From the NCBI RefSeq assembly GCF_027244095.1, contig NC_069657.1, forward strand, positions 441,405,563 through 441,469,562: a DNA stretch of 64,000 nucleotides, in the 5' to 3' direction. The stretch's first letter is position 1; each line of letters begins with the position of its first letter. Of this stretch, positions 31,913-42,424 are shown in pieces. This DNA is from Hemicordylus capensis (lineage: Eukaryota; Chordata; Lepidosauria; Squamata; Cordylidae). Under the pieces are notes generated by a model. The model had not been told where the DNA came from and did no database searches. It saw nothing but the letters and a program-made list of their open reading frames with translations. The translations under genes and the position numbers were made by a program.

Positions 31913-33419
31913 ACTGTCTTTTTGGATTCAGCAAAACCTTCCAGTCTACTTTCCAGGCTAGTTCCGTCTTCCTGTCCAAGACATGTGGCAGCAAAGACTG
32001 GAGTGGGGAGAGAGGGCAATATCAGAGAGCTGAAATCTGCAGGGGAGAAGACTCTGCACACATCATCTCGCCCAGCTGAGTTCCTAGCCAGGAGGGAAGT
32101 TGAGGGATCAGCCCAATTCCTGGGAGGCTGGAGGTGTCTCCTAGATATCTGGCTGCACTGGCTTCTTCTGTAGTAGAGGAGTGAGTGAACGAGGCTTATT
32201 AAAAGAAGAAGACGCCTTTTATAATAATTCATTCAAGCTGTGAGGAAATAGGCCTTTGTTCAGCTCAAAGGCTCATTTGAGCTTCATAAAAGAACTTCCC
32301 TCAATGGTAAAAGCCATTTTGACCTGTCAGCATGTCTGCTTTGTCTTTGTGTATTCCTTGTCTTGCATGAGCCTGCTGTGAATCAGGTCACCTCCGTTTC
32401 CCTGGACCAGGAAGACACTAAACTATTATTGGTACCCAAACCATCATGCCATACATTTCCCTATGCCACTATCATGGAGAAATATTAGTCCGATTCAGAC
32501 ATTATGCTGTTCGAGTGTACAGATGTCTGTTTGTGTGAATGATTGTCCTGGTGTTCATTTTAAGAGTGAGCCTGAATACAGACCTTTCAAATACATGGTA
32601 AAGATAGGAAGTGTACTTCTGTACTTGTGTTCAACATAACATGTGGATGGCTGTACCCGTGTACAGATCTGTACAAGTGTTGAACGTAATGTGCGGATGG
32701 GCCTATGAAGTCTTTGCCAAGTGCCATCCTGCTAGGATATCTGCTCAAATCCAAGAGGAAGGTTTTTAATTAACATCCGGCTGGCTACACCTCTTTTCTG
32801 TGCTAGACAGCAAATTTGCAAACTTCGTTCGTATAAAAGTGAAAGCCAGTTTGTGTGTAGGGGAGAGAGGGCCTTCCTGGGGTTGCTGGTTCTAGAATGT
32901 TACCTTCTGTGTTGGCTCAGCTTTGTTAGCTGGGTCAACGCTGCATTGCCCCTAGGAGCGTGCAGATTTCACCATGATAAAAGCTTTTGTTTTCTGAGCT
33001 ACAACTTAAGACCTAAGCTCCACTAAGCCTCCTGTCTAAACACCAGACAGCAAGAGAGGTACCTTGCTTGCACATTTTGACCTTGTTTGCCTGTAAACTG
33101 TCCTGCTTTTTATATTGACTTAAACTAGATTGATTGTTTTAAGCTTTTCCCGTGCTGGACATACGTTCCGTTCCATCTCCCCACAATGCCCACTCTGGCC
33201 TGCCCATTCTTTAAGAGGTTTTGAAGCATTTTGCTATGTTCTGAGTCCACCCTGGTTCTAGAAGGAACAGGAAAGAGTTTTACTGTTATTTCTCTCATGA
33301 GAGGGTGGTGGCACCGATATTAAGGGTTTTAATGAAGTGGGGGGAGGCCCAGGGGCCTTAATGGAAAGCAAAAAACCTCCCCCGGGTTGCCACACAAGCC
33401 ATGGGACATAATATACTAT
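31913..33419. other. Copy 1 intron sequence, partly matching copy 2
   Basis: 31913-32180 aligns with 47125-47193 plus 47491-47625 of copy 2 (shared CTTTTTGGATT, TTTCCAGGCTAG, CTGTCCAAGA). The MITE of 32487-32706 lies in the remainder. The rest shows no gene or known repeat. Confidence 0.5.
32487..32706. mobile_element. MITE, TTCAGACATTATGCTG family, copy 2
   Basis: CGATTCAGACATTATGCTGT and GAACGTAATGTGCGGATGGG are the tips. Confidence 0.6.
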
Positions 33420-33709
33420 GAGGCGCTTCACACAAGTGGTGTGAAGCGCCAAAATGGGATCTGTGAGGAGAGCGGGTTTGATCTGCAATCCCCCCCCCAA
33501 TGCTGAGAGGCTTATCATGAATTGCTGCAGTGAGGCACCGCGCCGCGGCAACACACGATTGGAAAAACGGGGTTAGTGGAGCGCACGCTCTGCTAACCTC
33601 ATGGGGAGGAGATTGAAGTGGGCTTGCCACCAGGAGCCACACAGCTCCCGTTGCAACACACAACCAGCCGAAACTGGGCTGGGCTCCCAGCTGGTCGTGA
33701 GAATAGCCT
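33420..33709. mobile_element. Hairpin-leading MITE
   Basis: It begins with a perfect 29 bp hairpin (33422-33450, arms GGCGCTTCACAC) and ends GTGAGAATAGCC. It belongs to the group also seen at 31365, 59139, 17879 and 24422. Confidence 0.5.
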
Positions 33710-33799
33710 TTATGTCTGTATTGCATGGAGCATTTTTACATGAATCGGTGGTTACAAAAAGCCAGGCCTTATCTACCTGGTAGGAAATGTAGGCCCAGA

Positions 33800-33945
33800 A
33801 CTTATTATTTATTCGATTTCTATACCGCCCTTCCAAAAACGGATCAGGGCAGTTTACACAGAGAGATAATAAATAAATAAGATGGATCCCTGTCCCCAAA
33901 GGGCTCACAATCTGAAAGGGCTCACATAATCTAAAAGAATTTGAC
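33800..33945 (-). repeat. L2 LINE 3' end
   Basis: Minus strand carries the L2 tail: TTGTGAGCCCTTTGGGGAC, a TTTATT run, then TAAACTGCCCTGATCC and GGAAGGGCGGTATAG. Confidence 0.7.
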
Positions 33946-34185
33946 TGGGCGCCTGTATACTTTTAAGAACCATGTAGCATTTAAAAAATAATTCTAGAGA
34001 AAGCATGTGTCCACCACACCACTGCCTTGAGGGTAAAAGTTACTACCTTGGGTTTTCTCTTTGATGAAACTCTTAAGCTGAAAAACTCCCTAGAATTAGA
34101 AAGTCTACAAGTCAGATTGCAACTTCCATCAGGTATATTAACTATTGCTCACCAGCACCCCAAGGAAAAAACCCTACTTACTTAC

Positions 34186-34232
34186 CTGCCCAAACCAGAC
34201 TTCACTGAGAAATAGCCATTTGCACCAAAAGG
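34186..34232 (-). other. Leader exon of copy 1 with splice donor
   Basis: On the minus strand a short exon of about 47 bases would run from some 30 bases past the TATA box to a strong donor, GGCAG followed by GTAAGTAAGT. The same exon and donor exist in copy 2. The donor would join the acceptor at 28158 across a 6.0 kb intron. The start site is inferred from TATA spacing only. Confidence 0.45.
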
Positions 34233-34258
34233 CTCTCTAGGGCAGGTGGAAAGAGCTC

Positions 34259-34306
34259 TTTTTATAGAGAGTCCAAGACTGGCAGGGTTTCAGGGGCCCA
34301 GCCAAT
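34259..34306 (-). promoter_or_regulatory. Copy 1 promoter: TATA box and CCAAT box
   Basis: Minus-strand TATAAAAA lies at 34266-34259. An inverted CCAAT (ATTGG on the minus strand) lies at 34302-34306, about 40 bases upstream. Both are kept at the same spacing in copy 2 at 48890-48941, which supports a real RNA polymerase II promoter. Confidence 0.6.
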
Positions 34307-34560
34307 CGCCTGACAGCAGAAATAATGGCAGATGAACCTAATTTTATTGGACTTAATGGGGAAGGCAGATCACCTGGATGGCTTCCTAACCAGAGTTTAA
34401 ATAGAGATGGACCTATGTAAGAGAATAAGAAAGCAGACAAGAGGAATAACTCCATGATGATGATACAGTAGAACAAGAAAGAAATAACAAAGCACACTAA
34501 CAACAAAGAGAGAGGAGGCGGCTCTAGGGTAGAGGAAGTTACGTAGAGTTTGATAAATAA

Positions 34561-35165
34561 ATGAATAAAATAAATAAATTAAAATAAAAACAACAATAGT
34601 TTGTTTTCTAGAATTCCTGACTTTTTTTACGTAATGGGTTTGGGGTTTGTTGTTGTTTTTTGGGTTTGTTTGGGGTTTTTTGACATTTTGTATTTTACAG
34701 CATTTTTCCCCAGTTCCCCCACCTCCGAGCCCAACCTTCCCTTCCCCCTTCAGCACTGGTGGGGGGGGGGAGATGGGAAAAGAAAGGAGAGACAGAAAGA
34801 GAAAGAGGAAGAAGGAGAGCAGAAGGGGAAGGGAGGAAGAGGAGAAGAGTTACTCACCATTGCACTAGAAGGTGTGGGTAGAGCAGAGGGGTTTTTCTTC
34901 TAAGACTAGTTCAAGGAAGTTTTCCCAGATTTCTGGCCATTTATCCGATTTGTTTACTTTTATGAGAGCCCATTTTTCATGTGCCACTAACTCAAGCACG
35001 TCCTGCACTTCCCGACTTCTAATCAGTATAAACATATTAAATTAAATCAGAACATGGATCTTACCTGGGACTGTCTGTGTCAAGCATGCATTCTATCCAA
35101 GAAACTACTACAGCTTCTCTCCAAATGCCTAGTAACAACTGGGGAGAGGAGGAAATTCCTTAGCC
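34561..35165. other. Purine-rich and low-complexity sequence
   Basis: AAATA-rich run, T/G-rich run near 34650, then a purine-rich tract 34770-34850. No gene. Confidence 0.4.
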
Positions 35166-35198
<33 letters not shown>

Positions 35199-35262
35199 GC
35201 GAGCGCTAAGATTTTTGGAAGGGCAGTCTAGAAATCAAATAAATAAATAAATACAGTATAAA
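35166..35262 (+). repeat. (TAGA)n run and L2 tail
   Basis: Eight TAGA units (35166-35198), then TTTTTGGAAGGGCAGTCTAG and an AAAT run. Confidence 0.75.
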
Positions 35263-35559
35263 TAAGACTATGGGTGGCACACTGGAGGTGACTGGAAGAG
35301 TAGGCAGGCATGGCCTTTTAAAGCTGCAGCGGGGATGGTGGCAGATGTGGTGGCAAGGGCTCCTCCCATGGGCTTCCCGCCTCGCAAATCCCCTGAAATG
35401 GCCCCCAAATGACCCAACTTTTGGAGGAAGGTGGGTCCAAGGAAGGAGCTCTGGCTGCCATCTCCACCATCCGGGTGGCGAGAGAGGCAAGAGCTTCTTC
35501 CTCTGGCCTGCCTTCCTCCCAAATGCCAAGTCGGGCCATTCTCGCTCTCAGTACTAGTG
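35263..35559. other. GC-rich unassigned sequence
   Basis: Open on several frames because of base composition. Possibly the inside of an unrecognised DNA transposon. Confidence 0.3.
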
Positions 35560-35908
35560 AGTAAAGCAAGTTTTATTTTGACTCATTTCTATACCACGCT
35601 ATATGAAATCTGAGGGCAGTTTACAATCTAACCTAACCACCATATAAATAGATTGAAATTACCATAAATAAAACTTTTAAAGATCTTAAACTAAAAGCCT
35701 GATAAAACAGGTGTAGGTTCAAAAGTCGTTTAAAACAACCAGAGATGGGGAGAATCTGATTTCATTAGGGAGTGTGTGTTCCAGGGACTCGGGGCAACCC
35801 TAGAGAAGGCCCAGTTTTTGGTCACCACCAAATGAACTGGTGGCAACTACAACTGGACCTCACCCAATGATCTTAAGAGATGGTGGGGTTCATGATGAAG
35901 AAGGTGCT
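35560..35908 (-). repeat. L2 LINE 3' region
   Basis: Minus-strand L2 3' part comparable with 5800-6120 (GGGAGTGTGTGTTCCAGGGA, ATGATCTTAAGAGATGGTGG on plus). Confidence 0.7.
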
Positions 35909-35911
35909 CTC

Positions 35912-36402
35912 TGTACATGTCTGTACACGTAGATGTTTCTGTGGACAACTTTACATGAGTTCACTTTAAATGTGATTCTTGGTGCATGCCCCCCTCAAAT
36001 ATAGGGTACATATATAAAGAGGAGAGCTGGTCTTGTGGTAGCAAGCATGACTTGTCCCCTTAGCTAAGCAGGGTCCACCTTGGTTGCATATGAATGGGAG
36101 ACTAGAAGTGTGAGCACTGGAAGATATTCCTCTCAGGGGATGAAGCCACCCTGGGAAGAGCATCTAGGTTTCAAGTTCCCTCCTTGGCTTCTCCAACATA
36201 GGACTGAGAGAGACTCCTGCCTGTAACCTTGGAGAAGCTGCTGCCAGTCTGTGAAGACAATACTGAGCTAGATAGACCAATGGTCTGACTCAGTATATGG
36301 CAGCTTCCTATGTTCCTATGCCCTTCTGTATGAGTGTTTAATGTAATGTGTGAACAACTGTACATGCATTCAGCACTATCTGTGCATACACTAGACTCAC
36401 AT
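35912..36402. mobile_element. MITE, same family, split by a 5S SINE
   Basis: 35912-36017 and 36318-36402 are the halves (GTACATGTCTGTACACG; TTTAATGTAATGTGTGAACA). Confidence 0.55.
36018..36317 (+). repeat. 5S/tRNA-Ala SINE, full length
   Basis: GAGAGCTGGTCTTGTGGTAG to CAGCTTCCTATGTTCCTATG. Inserted in the MITE of 35912-36402. Confidence 0.9.
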
Positions 36403-36449
36403 CTTAATATGCTTTGAACATAGTTTATGAATAAAACTCTTGCTAGGGG

Positions 36450-36800
36450 AGCAAATGGCCTTTATTTCCTGGTAACTATTTCCTTTGATTTTGTGAATAG
36501 ATCAAATCTTCTGAGATCCCATTGCCTTTGACAAAGTAGACCACTGTGCTCCAATTTCCCACGTGTGCCAGATTTCCTAAACTGAAGTACTGATAAGAAT
36601 ATAAAATGGGATTAAATGATGAGATTAATTAATTGAGCCGCTATAGATATTTTTGTGAATGAAATTGTTGCAAAAAAGAGGGACTACATTAGCAGCACCT
36701 CAGAGCGATGATTTATAAATATGGACCTTGCAATATTAAACTTGGATTTGTCCCTTCCCAGCCACAACCCATTTCTAACAGCAGAAAACTAGTCCAGAAC
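36450..36800. other. Repeat-free block, candidate conserved noncoding element
   Basis: TGGGATTAAATGATGAGATT, AATTAATTGAGCCGCTATAG and similar AT-rich motifs between a MITE and an hAT. No coding potential. Confidence 0.35.
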
Positions 36801-36889
36801 ATCAGCTCCAAAGGCATCTGAAAACAAACCCTATTCAACCCCAGTTATGCTCCAATCTTGCTCGGGTTGAAGTCCTTCTTGGTAGCATC

Positions 36890-37227
36890 CAGGGGCGTAA
36901 CTACAATTAGGCAGGGGGAGGCCGTTGTCTCGGGGGCCCCCGCCTTGGGGGGGGCCCTCAGAGGCTCTCCCCCACCCAATCTTCCTTTTGAAGTCATTAA
37001 AAAAATTCTCCTCCTTGTTCTGGCACTATTTCCTTGTTTGTCTCACGAGTCCACCCTTGGAGGGGCCCCTCAGAGGCTCTCCCCAAGGTGTTATCTATAC
37101 CTTGCAACTAGTTGGGATAGTTAGCAGAGTCATTGGGCCAGAGGAAGGAGAGGTAAGCAGTGACGGTGGGGGGGGCGGGATTTAAGAATCTTGTCTCAGG
37201 GCCCATTCCAACCTAGTTACGCCCCTG
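36890..37227. mobile_element. hAT MITE with perfect 8 bp duplication
   Basis: Tips CAGGGGCGTAACTA and TAGTTACGCCCCTG are exact inverted repeats. GTAGCATC flanks it on both sides (36882-36889, 37228-37235). The inside repeats GGGCCCCTCAGAGGCTCTCC twice. Confidence 0.9.
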
Positions 37228-37450
37228 GTAGCATCATATATTTCCAGGAAATGCATTCTGCCCATGTTTAGGGATATACCATTGATACGTGTTCTTCGTT
37301 CTACCATTTGCCTCATACTTGGCAATAAATGTGACCATCTTTCTCCCCTTGAGTAACATTAGCACTCTTGGAAAAGGAGACAGGTCCCTGTATGGAGTAG
37401 TAACTGGTTAAAGCCATGTTCTGTTGTATGGCATGGACATCAGTGACAGC

Positions 37451-37752
37451 CTAGGAACATAGGAAGCTGCCATATACTGAATCAGACTATAGGTCCATCT
37501 CGCTCAGTATTGTCTCCACAGACTGGCAGTGACTTTTCCAAGGTTGCAGGCAGGAATCTCTCTCAGCCCTATCTTGGAGATGCCAGGGAGGGGACTTAGA
37601 ACCTAGATGCTCTTCCCAGAGTGGCTCCATCCCCTAAGGGGAATATCTTACAGTGCTCACACATGTAGTCTCCCATTCATAAGCAACCAGGGCAGACCCT
37701 GCTTAACTAAAGAGACAGGTCTTGCTGGCTACCACAAGACCAGCTCTCCTCC
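37451..37752 (-). repeat. 5S/tRNA-Ala SINE, full length
   Basis: Reverse orientation, close to the consensus of the other copies in the window. Confidence 0.9.
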
Positions 37753-38404
37753 CTCAACCATAAGCGCAGCTCCCTGTTAAATTGTTTTGGGGGCGCTGTG
37801 TGAAGCCCAGTCGAAGCCGAATCCTCTGCACCATCCTCCTGACACCATACAAAAGTGACTGTTCCCACTGTGCGGTGCTGCACGTTACCCAGCACCAGTA
37901 GGGCTCCTTTAAAATAAATTGCACCCTCTTGAGCAGGGGAGGAGCTATAATTGGACTAACGGATTCAAAGAACCAAAGCTACCCAGCTCCTGAGACCTGC
38001 CTGGCTTGTCCCTCAACCCTCCCCCTGAACTCTGGCTGGCCTCATTTCCCAGCAAACTTCATTGTGGGCTGGGTATTCTCTTTGTTCTCTCCAAGAAAAT
38101 GAAGAAGACACCCAGCTGACAACAAAGCCAGCTGGGAAATGAGGTTCGCAGGGCCGTGCTCGCTCTATTTTAAACACATTAACAGGACCACACACCCTGG
38201 GGCAGACTAAAAAGGATCGGGGGGGGAGGGGAGAGGGTGTGGAGGCCCTGGATTTCAGCCCAGAAATCCAGGGGTAAGAATGCCTCTGCCCCTGGTTCTA
38301 GTGGAACATGGTTCTAGTGAAGAGCGAACCACTTTTTATGGGTTGTTTACCAAATATTTTGTATCTAGTATCTAAAATACTTTTTCGAAGTATTTTGCCC
38401 ATCT
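37753..38404. other. Dispersed but unnamed repeats
   Basis: 37780-37940 resembles 51950-52095 (CACCATCCTCCTGACACCAT; TTCCCACTGTGCGGTGCTGC). 38195-38285 resembles 15805-15895 (GGGGCAGACTAAAAAGGATC). Families unknown. Confidence 0.4.
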
Positions 38405-38575
38405 TTGAACTTCACATACTGTATACACTAAAGGGATCTGAGCTGTCTGAACCTGACCAGGAGAGGGATCTTAGGGTCATGATGGATAGCTCAGGGACAA
38501 TATCAACTCAGGGTGTGGAAGCTGTGAAAAATGCAAATTCCTTTTTCATCACCAGGAAGGGGATAGAAAGTTAAA
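38405..38575 (+). repeat. CR1/L3-like LINE RT tail
   Basis: Reads SEPDQERDLRVMMDSSGT, VEAVKNANSFFITRKGIES, a CR1/L3 pattern. Short and decayed. Confidence 0.6.
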
Positions 38576-39010
38576 ATGCTAATATTACAGTGTCCTTAGT
38601 GTCTCCATCGGCTAAGCCTATAGTGCAGCATCGCAGAGATGGCCAACACATTTTGTTTCACACAAGCCACAAAAAGGCAAGCCTCTGGCACAGTGCATTA
38701 TATTCAAATACATCTCAGGGTGGCTTGGGAATTCCAAACTCAACTTTCTGATTATGAAGCCTCATATCTCCAAAATATTTTATGGTTGTTGGCTGATTCA
38801 GAAGTCAAATCTTGGGCCAAAAGGGAAGTCCCTGAAAGCCATCGACAATCACATCAAAAGCCTGCCCTCTATGCCAGATCTTTGCAAAATTCACGATTGC
38901 ATCAGTTCTCCTCAAGCACCAGTTCTCTGAACCCGTTTATCCTACTAAGCACTAAAGGGCTTTACGAGTAGAGGTAGTGAATAAGGGAATTCGTCTTGTT
39001 TGTACTCATT

Positions 39011-39471
39011 AAAGTCATTCACACAGCCAAAATCCCTGGTGGCTAAGGAGGGCTAGGGTGGAGGCAGGAGTATACCTACCTTCCCCCACATGAGCATCGG
39101 TAATCTTCTGCTGTGCTGCACCACTGTGCACATGATCCCCGCTGTAGCAAGTGGCATGGCGTCCTGGAGGCCAGGGAAACTCACCCTGTCCTCCAGAAAT
39201 CCCACAGTGCACCATGTAAGGAATGCAGTGGATTGAGGGATTGCCCCTCAAGCTGGACACTCTAGACACAAGATTGGGATCCCTGGTAGAAGGGTATGCA
39301 GCACTCATGCCCTTCTACCTGAGAAATAGCCCAGGGAATATTCCTCGGCTACCCAGGGGGGCAGTGCTGGGATCAGCCACAATCCTGGCGCTTCACACGA
39401 GCAGCCCTACCACGGTAGGACTGCACAGACCTTCAGATAGGGCTGCTTGTGTGAACAGCCTCTTTGTCTCT
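39011..39471. mobile_element. MITE with GTCATTCACAC tips
   Basis: AAAGTCATTCACACAGCC on the left and GCTTGTGTGAACAGCCTC on the right are related tips. The inside has no protein. Confidence 0.5.
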
Positions 39472-40439
39472 GCTCTGAGCCCACCTGAAAGGTAGACTGA
39501 TATTCTCAAGCTCCTTCTTTCCTGCTTTTTCTCCTCTCTTCCCCAGCACCATGAGGTAGCTGTTGGAAGTGAAGGACAATGTACTGTCTCTTGTCTCAAT
39601 CACATAGGCGGACAGACTAGTGAGTCAGAGGGCTAGAGGGTCAAGACATTGGTCATCCCTTCTCTACTGCTCTGACACTATCCCTTTGATATGTAGATTG
39701 CTAATCTCAGGGACTTCCTTCCTTCTCCCTTCTCTTCCCTTCCTTCTACCTTACAACATGCAAGCTCCTTTCCCCTGCACCATGTGTGCAGAGATGCAGA
39801 ATCCATCTGCATCCAGCTAGCTACACAGATTAGAGATACCATCTCCTCACTTTCCTATCTAGAATGGAGTTCTCTAATAAATACCACTTATATTAATTTG
39901 AAACTATGAATTGGCTCAAAGTTACTTTACTCTCAGCATACACGCATGCCTAACTAAATTCCGCTGTTTTGTGCCTCTGTGTACTCTGCTATAATGAAAA
40001 AGGGTTTCTCTTACCAAAAAGAATTCCCAACAGTAGCTAGATGCAAGACACAGGCTTGCTAACCCAGCATATGATTTCCCTAATAAACATTTTGGAACTT
40101 AAACATCAGTCTCCAGGTACTCTTAGTGAGCTGCTCTCACCATGCACACACACCCTCTGCTGCATAAAATGCTCACCTTCAACATGCAAGATCCCAAAGG
40201 TATTTGATAATCCATTTTTGAATGCTACATTTAAAATTTGAGGGGGTGGGATATAAGATTTTAACTCCTCTACTCTTAGTCTCTTCTTCAAATTTACCTG
40301 AGCTATTTACACCACCTCAGGACTCAAGATTCTTAAGCCAAGATATAATTAGACTGAAGGGTTTCCACTAGTCAGGCATCACTTTAGACTTAATAAAGGG
40401 GGAAGCTTATAGATATACAATGCTCCTGGCTTCATCTTT
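39472..40439. other. Unassigned sequence
   Basis: About 1 kb, AT-rich on the right, no repeat or gene recognised. The last 100 bases may already belong to the L1 fragment. Confidence 0.35.
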
Positions 40440-40865
40440 TTCAACTCAGCTCCTTTATGACAAATCCAAGAATAATTCTGCAAGCCAGTAGGCAGCTAAC
40501 AAAATTTGAAGCACTAGTATTAGAAGCCTCAGAGTCCTTCAAAGGTCTGGTTTCTAAGTTGTACAATATGATCAGTAAAATAACTAATCCCCTAATTGGC
40601 CATAAGTTGAACTGGGAGAATGATTTTCAACAGGAAATTAATGAATCAGATCAGAAGAATAAATAGAAATGGAAGCCAGTTGTATCATCTTCAGCACAAA
40701 TTGAGGAGCACTTTCTCAGAGTATATCATAAATGGTACACTACTCCCTCAAAATTAGCTCATATTAAGAATGCTTGAGCCCCACTTTGTTGGAACAGATG
40801 TGGAGCAGGGGAAAACATATTTCCTCTTTATGGTCTGAGGTCTTTAAGGAAATCAGCAAAATTGC
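40440..40865 (+). pseudogene. L1 LINE ORF2 C-terminal fragment
   Basis: Reads VSKLYNMISKITNPLI, LNWENDFQQEI, then HFLRVYHKWYTTPSKLAHIK and, after a shift, CWNRCGAGENIFPLYGL. This resembles the end of L1 ORF2 (RWHxTPxKL then CWRCG). It is interrupted by stops and bounded on the right by a 5S SINE. Confidence 0.55.
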
Positions 40866-40881
40866 AAACCAGAGTATATAC

Positions 40882-41182
40882 TTAGGAACATAGGAAGCTG
40901 CCATATACTGAGTCAGACCATTGGTCTATCTAGCTCAGTATTGTCTTCACAGACTGGCAGCAGCTTCTCCAAGGTTGCAGGCAGGAATCTCTCTCAGCCG
41001 TATCTTGGAGAAGCTGCCAGGGAGGAAACTTGAAACCTTCTGCTCTTCCCAGAGCAGCTCCATCCCCTGAGGGGAATATCTTATAGTGCTCACACATCTG
41101 GTCTCCCATTCCTATGCAACCAGGGTGGACCCTGCTTAGCTAAAGGGAAAAGTCATGCTTGCTACCACAAGACCAGCTCTCC
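40882..41182 (-). repeat. 5S/tRNA-Ala SINE, full length
   Basis: Reverse orientation. It truncates the L1 fragment on its left. Confidence 0.9.
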
Positions 41183-41509
41183 TATAAAGCAGTTAAGTGT
41201 GTACAGAGGTACGTAAGAGGAGGTCCCTCCATCTCTGTGTTGGGGCAGCAAAGGTTTTTGGACAGCAAAATCAACTGAACTTGTATACGTCTTAATGAAG
41301 CAGGCATGAACTACATCAAACCATCTAGAATTTCACTCCCCAGGAAAAACCAAGCACATACAACTCATTTAACCACACTCAAATACCCCAACCTCTTAAT
41401 GTCTGTTTTAACAAATTTTGGCCTAGGCACCAGTTCAAGATGTCTCTAATAAGTACTGCCCTGAGCATCACGGCCCTGCCACAAACAGAGATCCAGTTGG
41501 CAGGGACTT

Positions 41510-41806
41510 GGAACATAGAAAGCTGCCACATATCGAGTCAGACCATTGGTCTATCTAGCTCAGTGTTGTCTTCACAGACTGGCAGCAGCTTCTCCAAGGT
41601 TGCAGGCAGGAATCCCTCTCAGCCCTATCTTGGAGAAACCAGGGAGGGAACTTGAAACCTTCTGCTCTTCCCGGAGCAGCTCCATCCCCTGAGGGGAACC
41701 TCTTGCAGTGCTCACACATCAAGTCTCCCATTCATATGCAATCAGGGTAGACCCTGCTTAGCTAAGGGGACAGGTCATGCTTGCTACCACAAGACCAGGT
41801 CTCCTC
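41510..41806 (-). repeat. 5S/tRNA-Ala SINE, full length, 9 bp duplication
   Basis: CAGGGACTT is found at 41501-41509 and 41817-41825, a probable target duplication in an L2-like tail. Confidence 0.88.
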
Positions 41807-41816
41807 TGCCTAGAGA

Positions 41817-42150
41817 CAGGGACTTTTCAGTTGTCGCCTTTCAGCTTTGAAACGCCTTCCCTGGAGAGCTTCGCCATGCTCCCCTCCTTCAGTGTTTAAG
41901 AGAAAATTTAAAATACATCTTTTTAAAGAGGCTTTTTAATGTTTTGTCAGCTGCTTCTATCTGGTAAGTTCTTTTGTTCCATTTTTAGCTTTAAAAATAT
42001 TTTAATTTAAAACATTTAGAATTTTAAATGTGGTTTTAGCCTGGTCTTTTAACTTATTTACTTTAAATTGCATCTGTTTTGTTGATGTTGTGAGTCACCC
42101 CAAGCAGTAGTATACTGGAGGGACAGGGTATAGATATTTAAAATAAATGA
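41817..42150 (+). repeat. L2-like LINE 3' end
   Basis: CTTTCAGCTTTGAAACGCCT, TTCCCTGGAGAGCTTCGCCA, TTCAGTGTTTAAGAG match a diverged L2 C-terminus and 3' UTR. The piece left of 41510 may belong to it, with a 5S SINE in between. Confidence 0.55.
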
Positions 42151-42243
42151 AATGAGCTCTAAGAAAGCTTATCTAGAGGAGTTTCACAGAAAAGGCTGAA
42201 GAAAAGATGACCCAAAAGGATCCAGGGGACAGAGCCTAAACCC

Positions 42244-42345
42244 AGTTTCCACAACCCAGTTTCCACAACCAGGCCACCCCATCCTATATCGAGGATATAG
42301 CATCCTATATCGAGGATATAGTTTCCACAACCAGGCCACCCCATC
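42244..42345. repeat. Short tandem array with palindromes
   Basis: CCAGTTTCCACAACC units and two CCTATATCGAGGATATAG palindromes alternate, with CAGGCCACCCCATCC twice. Confidence 0.7.
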
Positions 42346-42424
42346 CACTACCTCACAATAGGCATGTTAGAAGAGGCCTCTTCACACTTTCAGGGTCTTC
42401 ATGTAAACTTTAAGTAAGCTTCCC

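Larger units (their letters stand above)
26046..34560 (-). mobile_element. hAT/BED-type transposon-like unit, copy 1
   Basis: This unit reads right to left: CCAAT box, TATA box, leader exon with donor, long intron, coding exon 26625-28157, then hAT transposase-like sequence, and AATAAA just before a conserved left edge (TTCTCTAGAGAGGCAC). It aligns in the same order and orientation with 43749-49150, including intron and promoter. The right limit is approximate. Copy 1 is enlarged by later insertions: MITE 28210-28618, L2 pieces, Tc1/mariner 29871-30650 and hairpin MITEs 31365-31912 and 33420-33709. I saw no clear hAT terminal repeats or 8 bp target duplication at the outer edges. A segmental duplication of a domesticated gene is therefore as likely as two transposon copies. 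Confidence 0.6.

Noticed and set aside
34259-34306. The TATA/CCAAT module read as part of an LTR
   Set aside because: The only second copy is in the paralogous BED unit at 48890, in the same orientation and followed by a splice donor. No matching repeat exists at the other end of either unit.
35206-35557. Several open frames in GC-rich sequence
   Set aside because: All frames are open at once because of base composition, and no family is recognised.
36018-36317. A 5S rRNA gene
   Set aside because: Only the internal promoter portion resembles 5S rRNA, and the segment continues into SINE body and tail shared with many other copies.
38639-38971. A 110-codon open frame as a gene
   Set aside because: No recognisable motif, no splice or promoter context, and biased composition. 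Likely chance.
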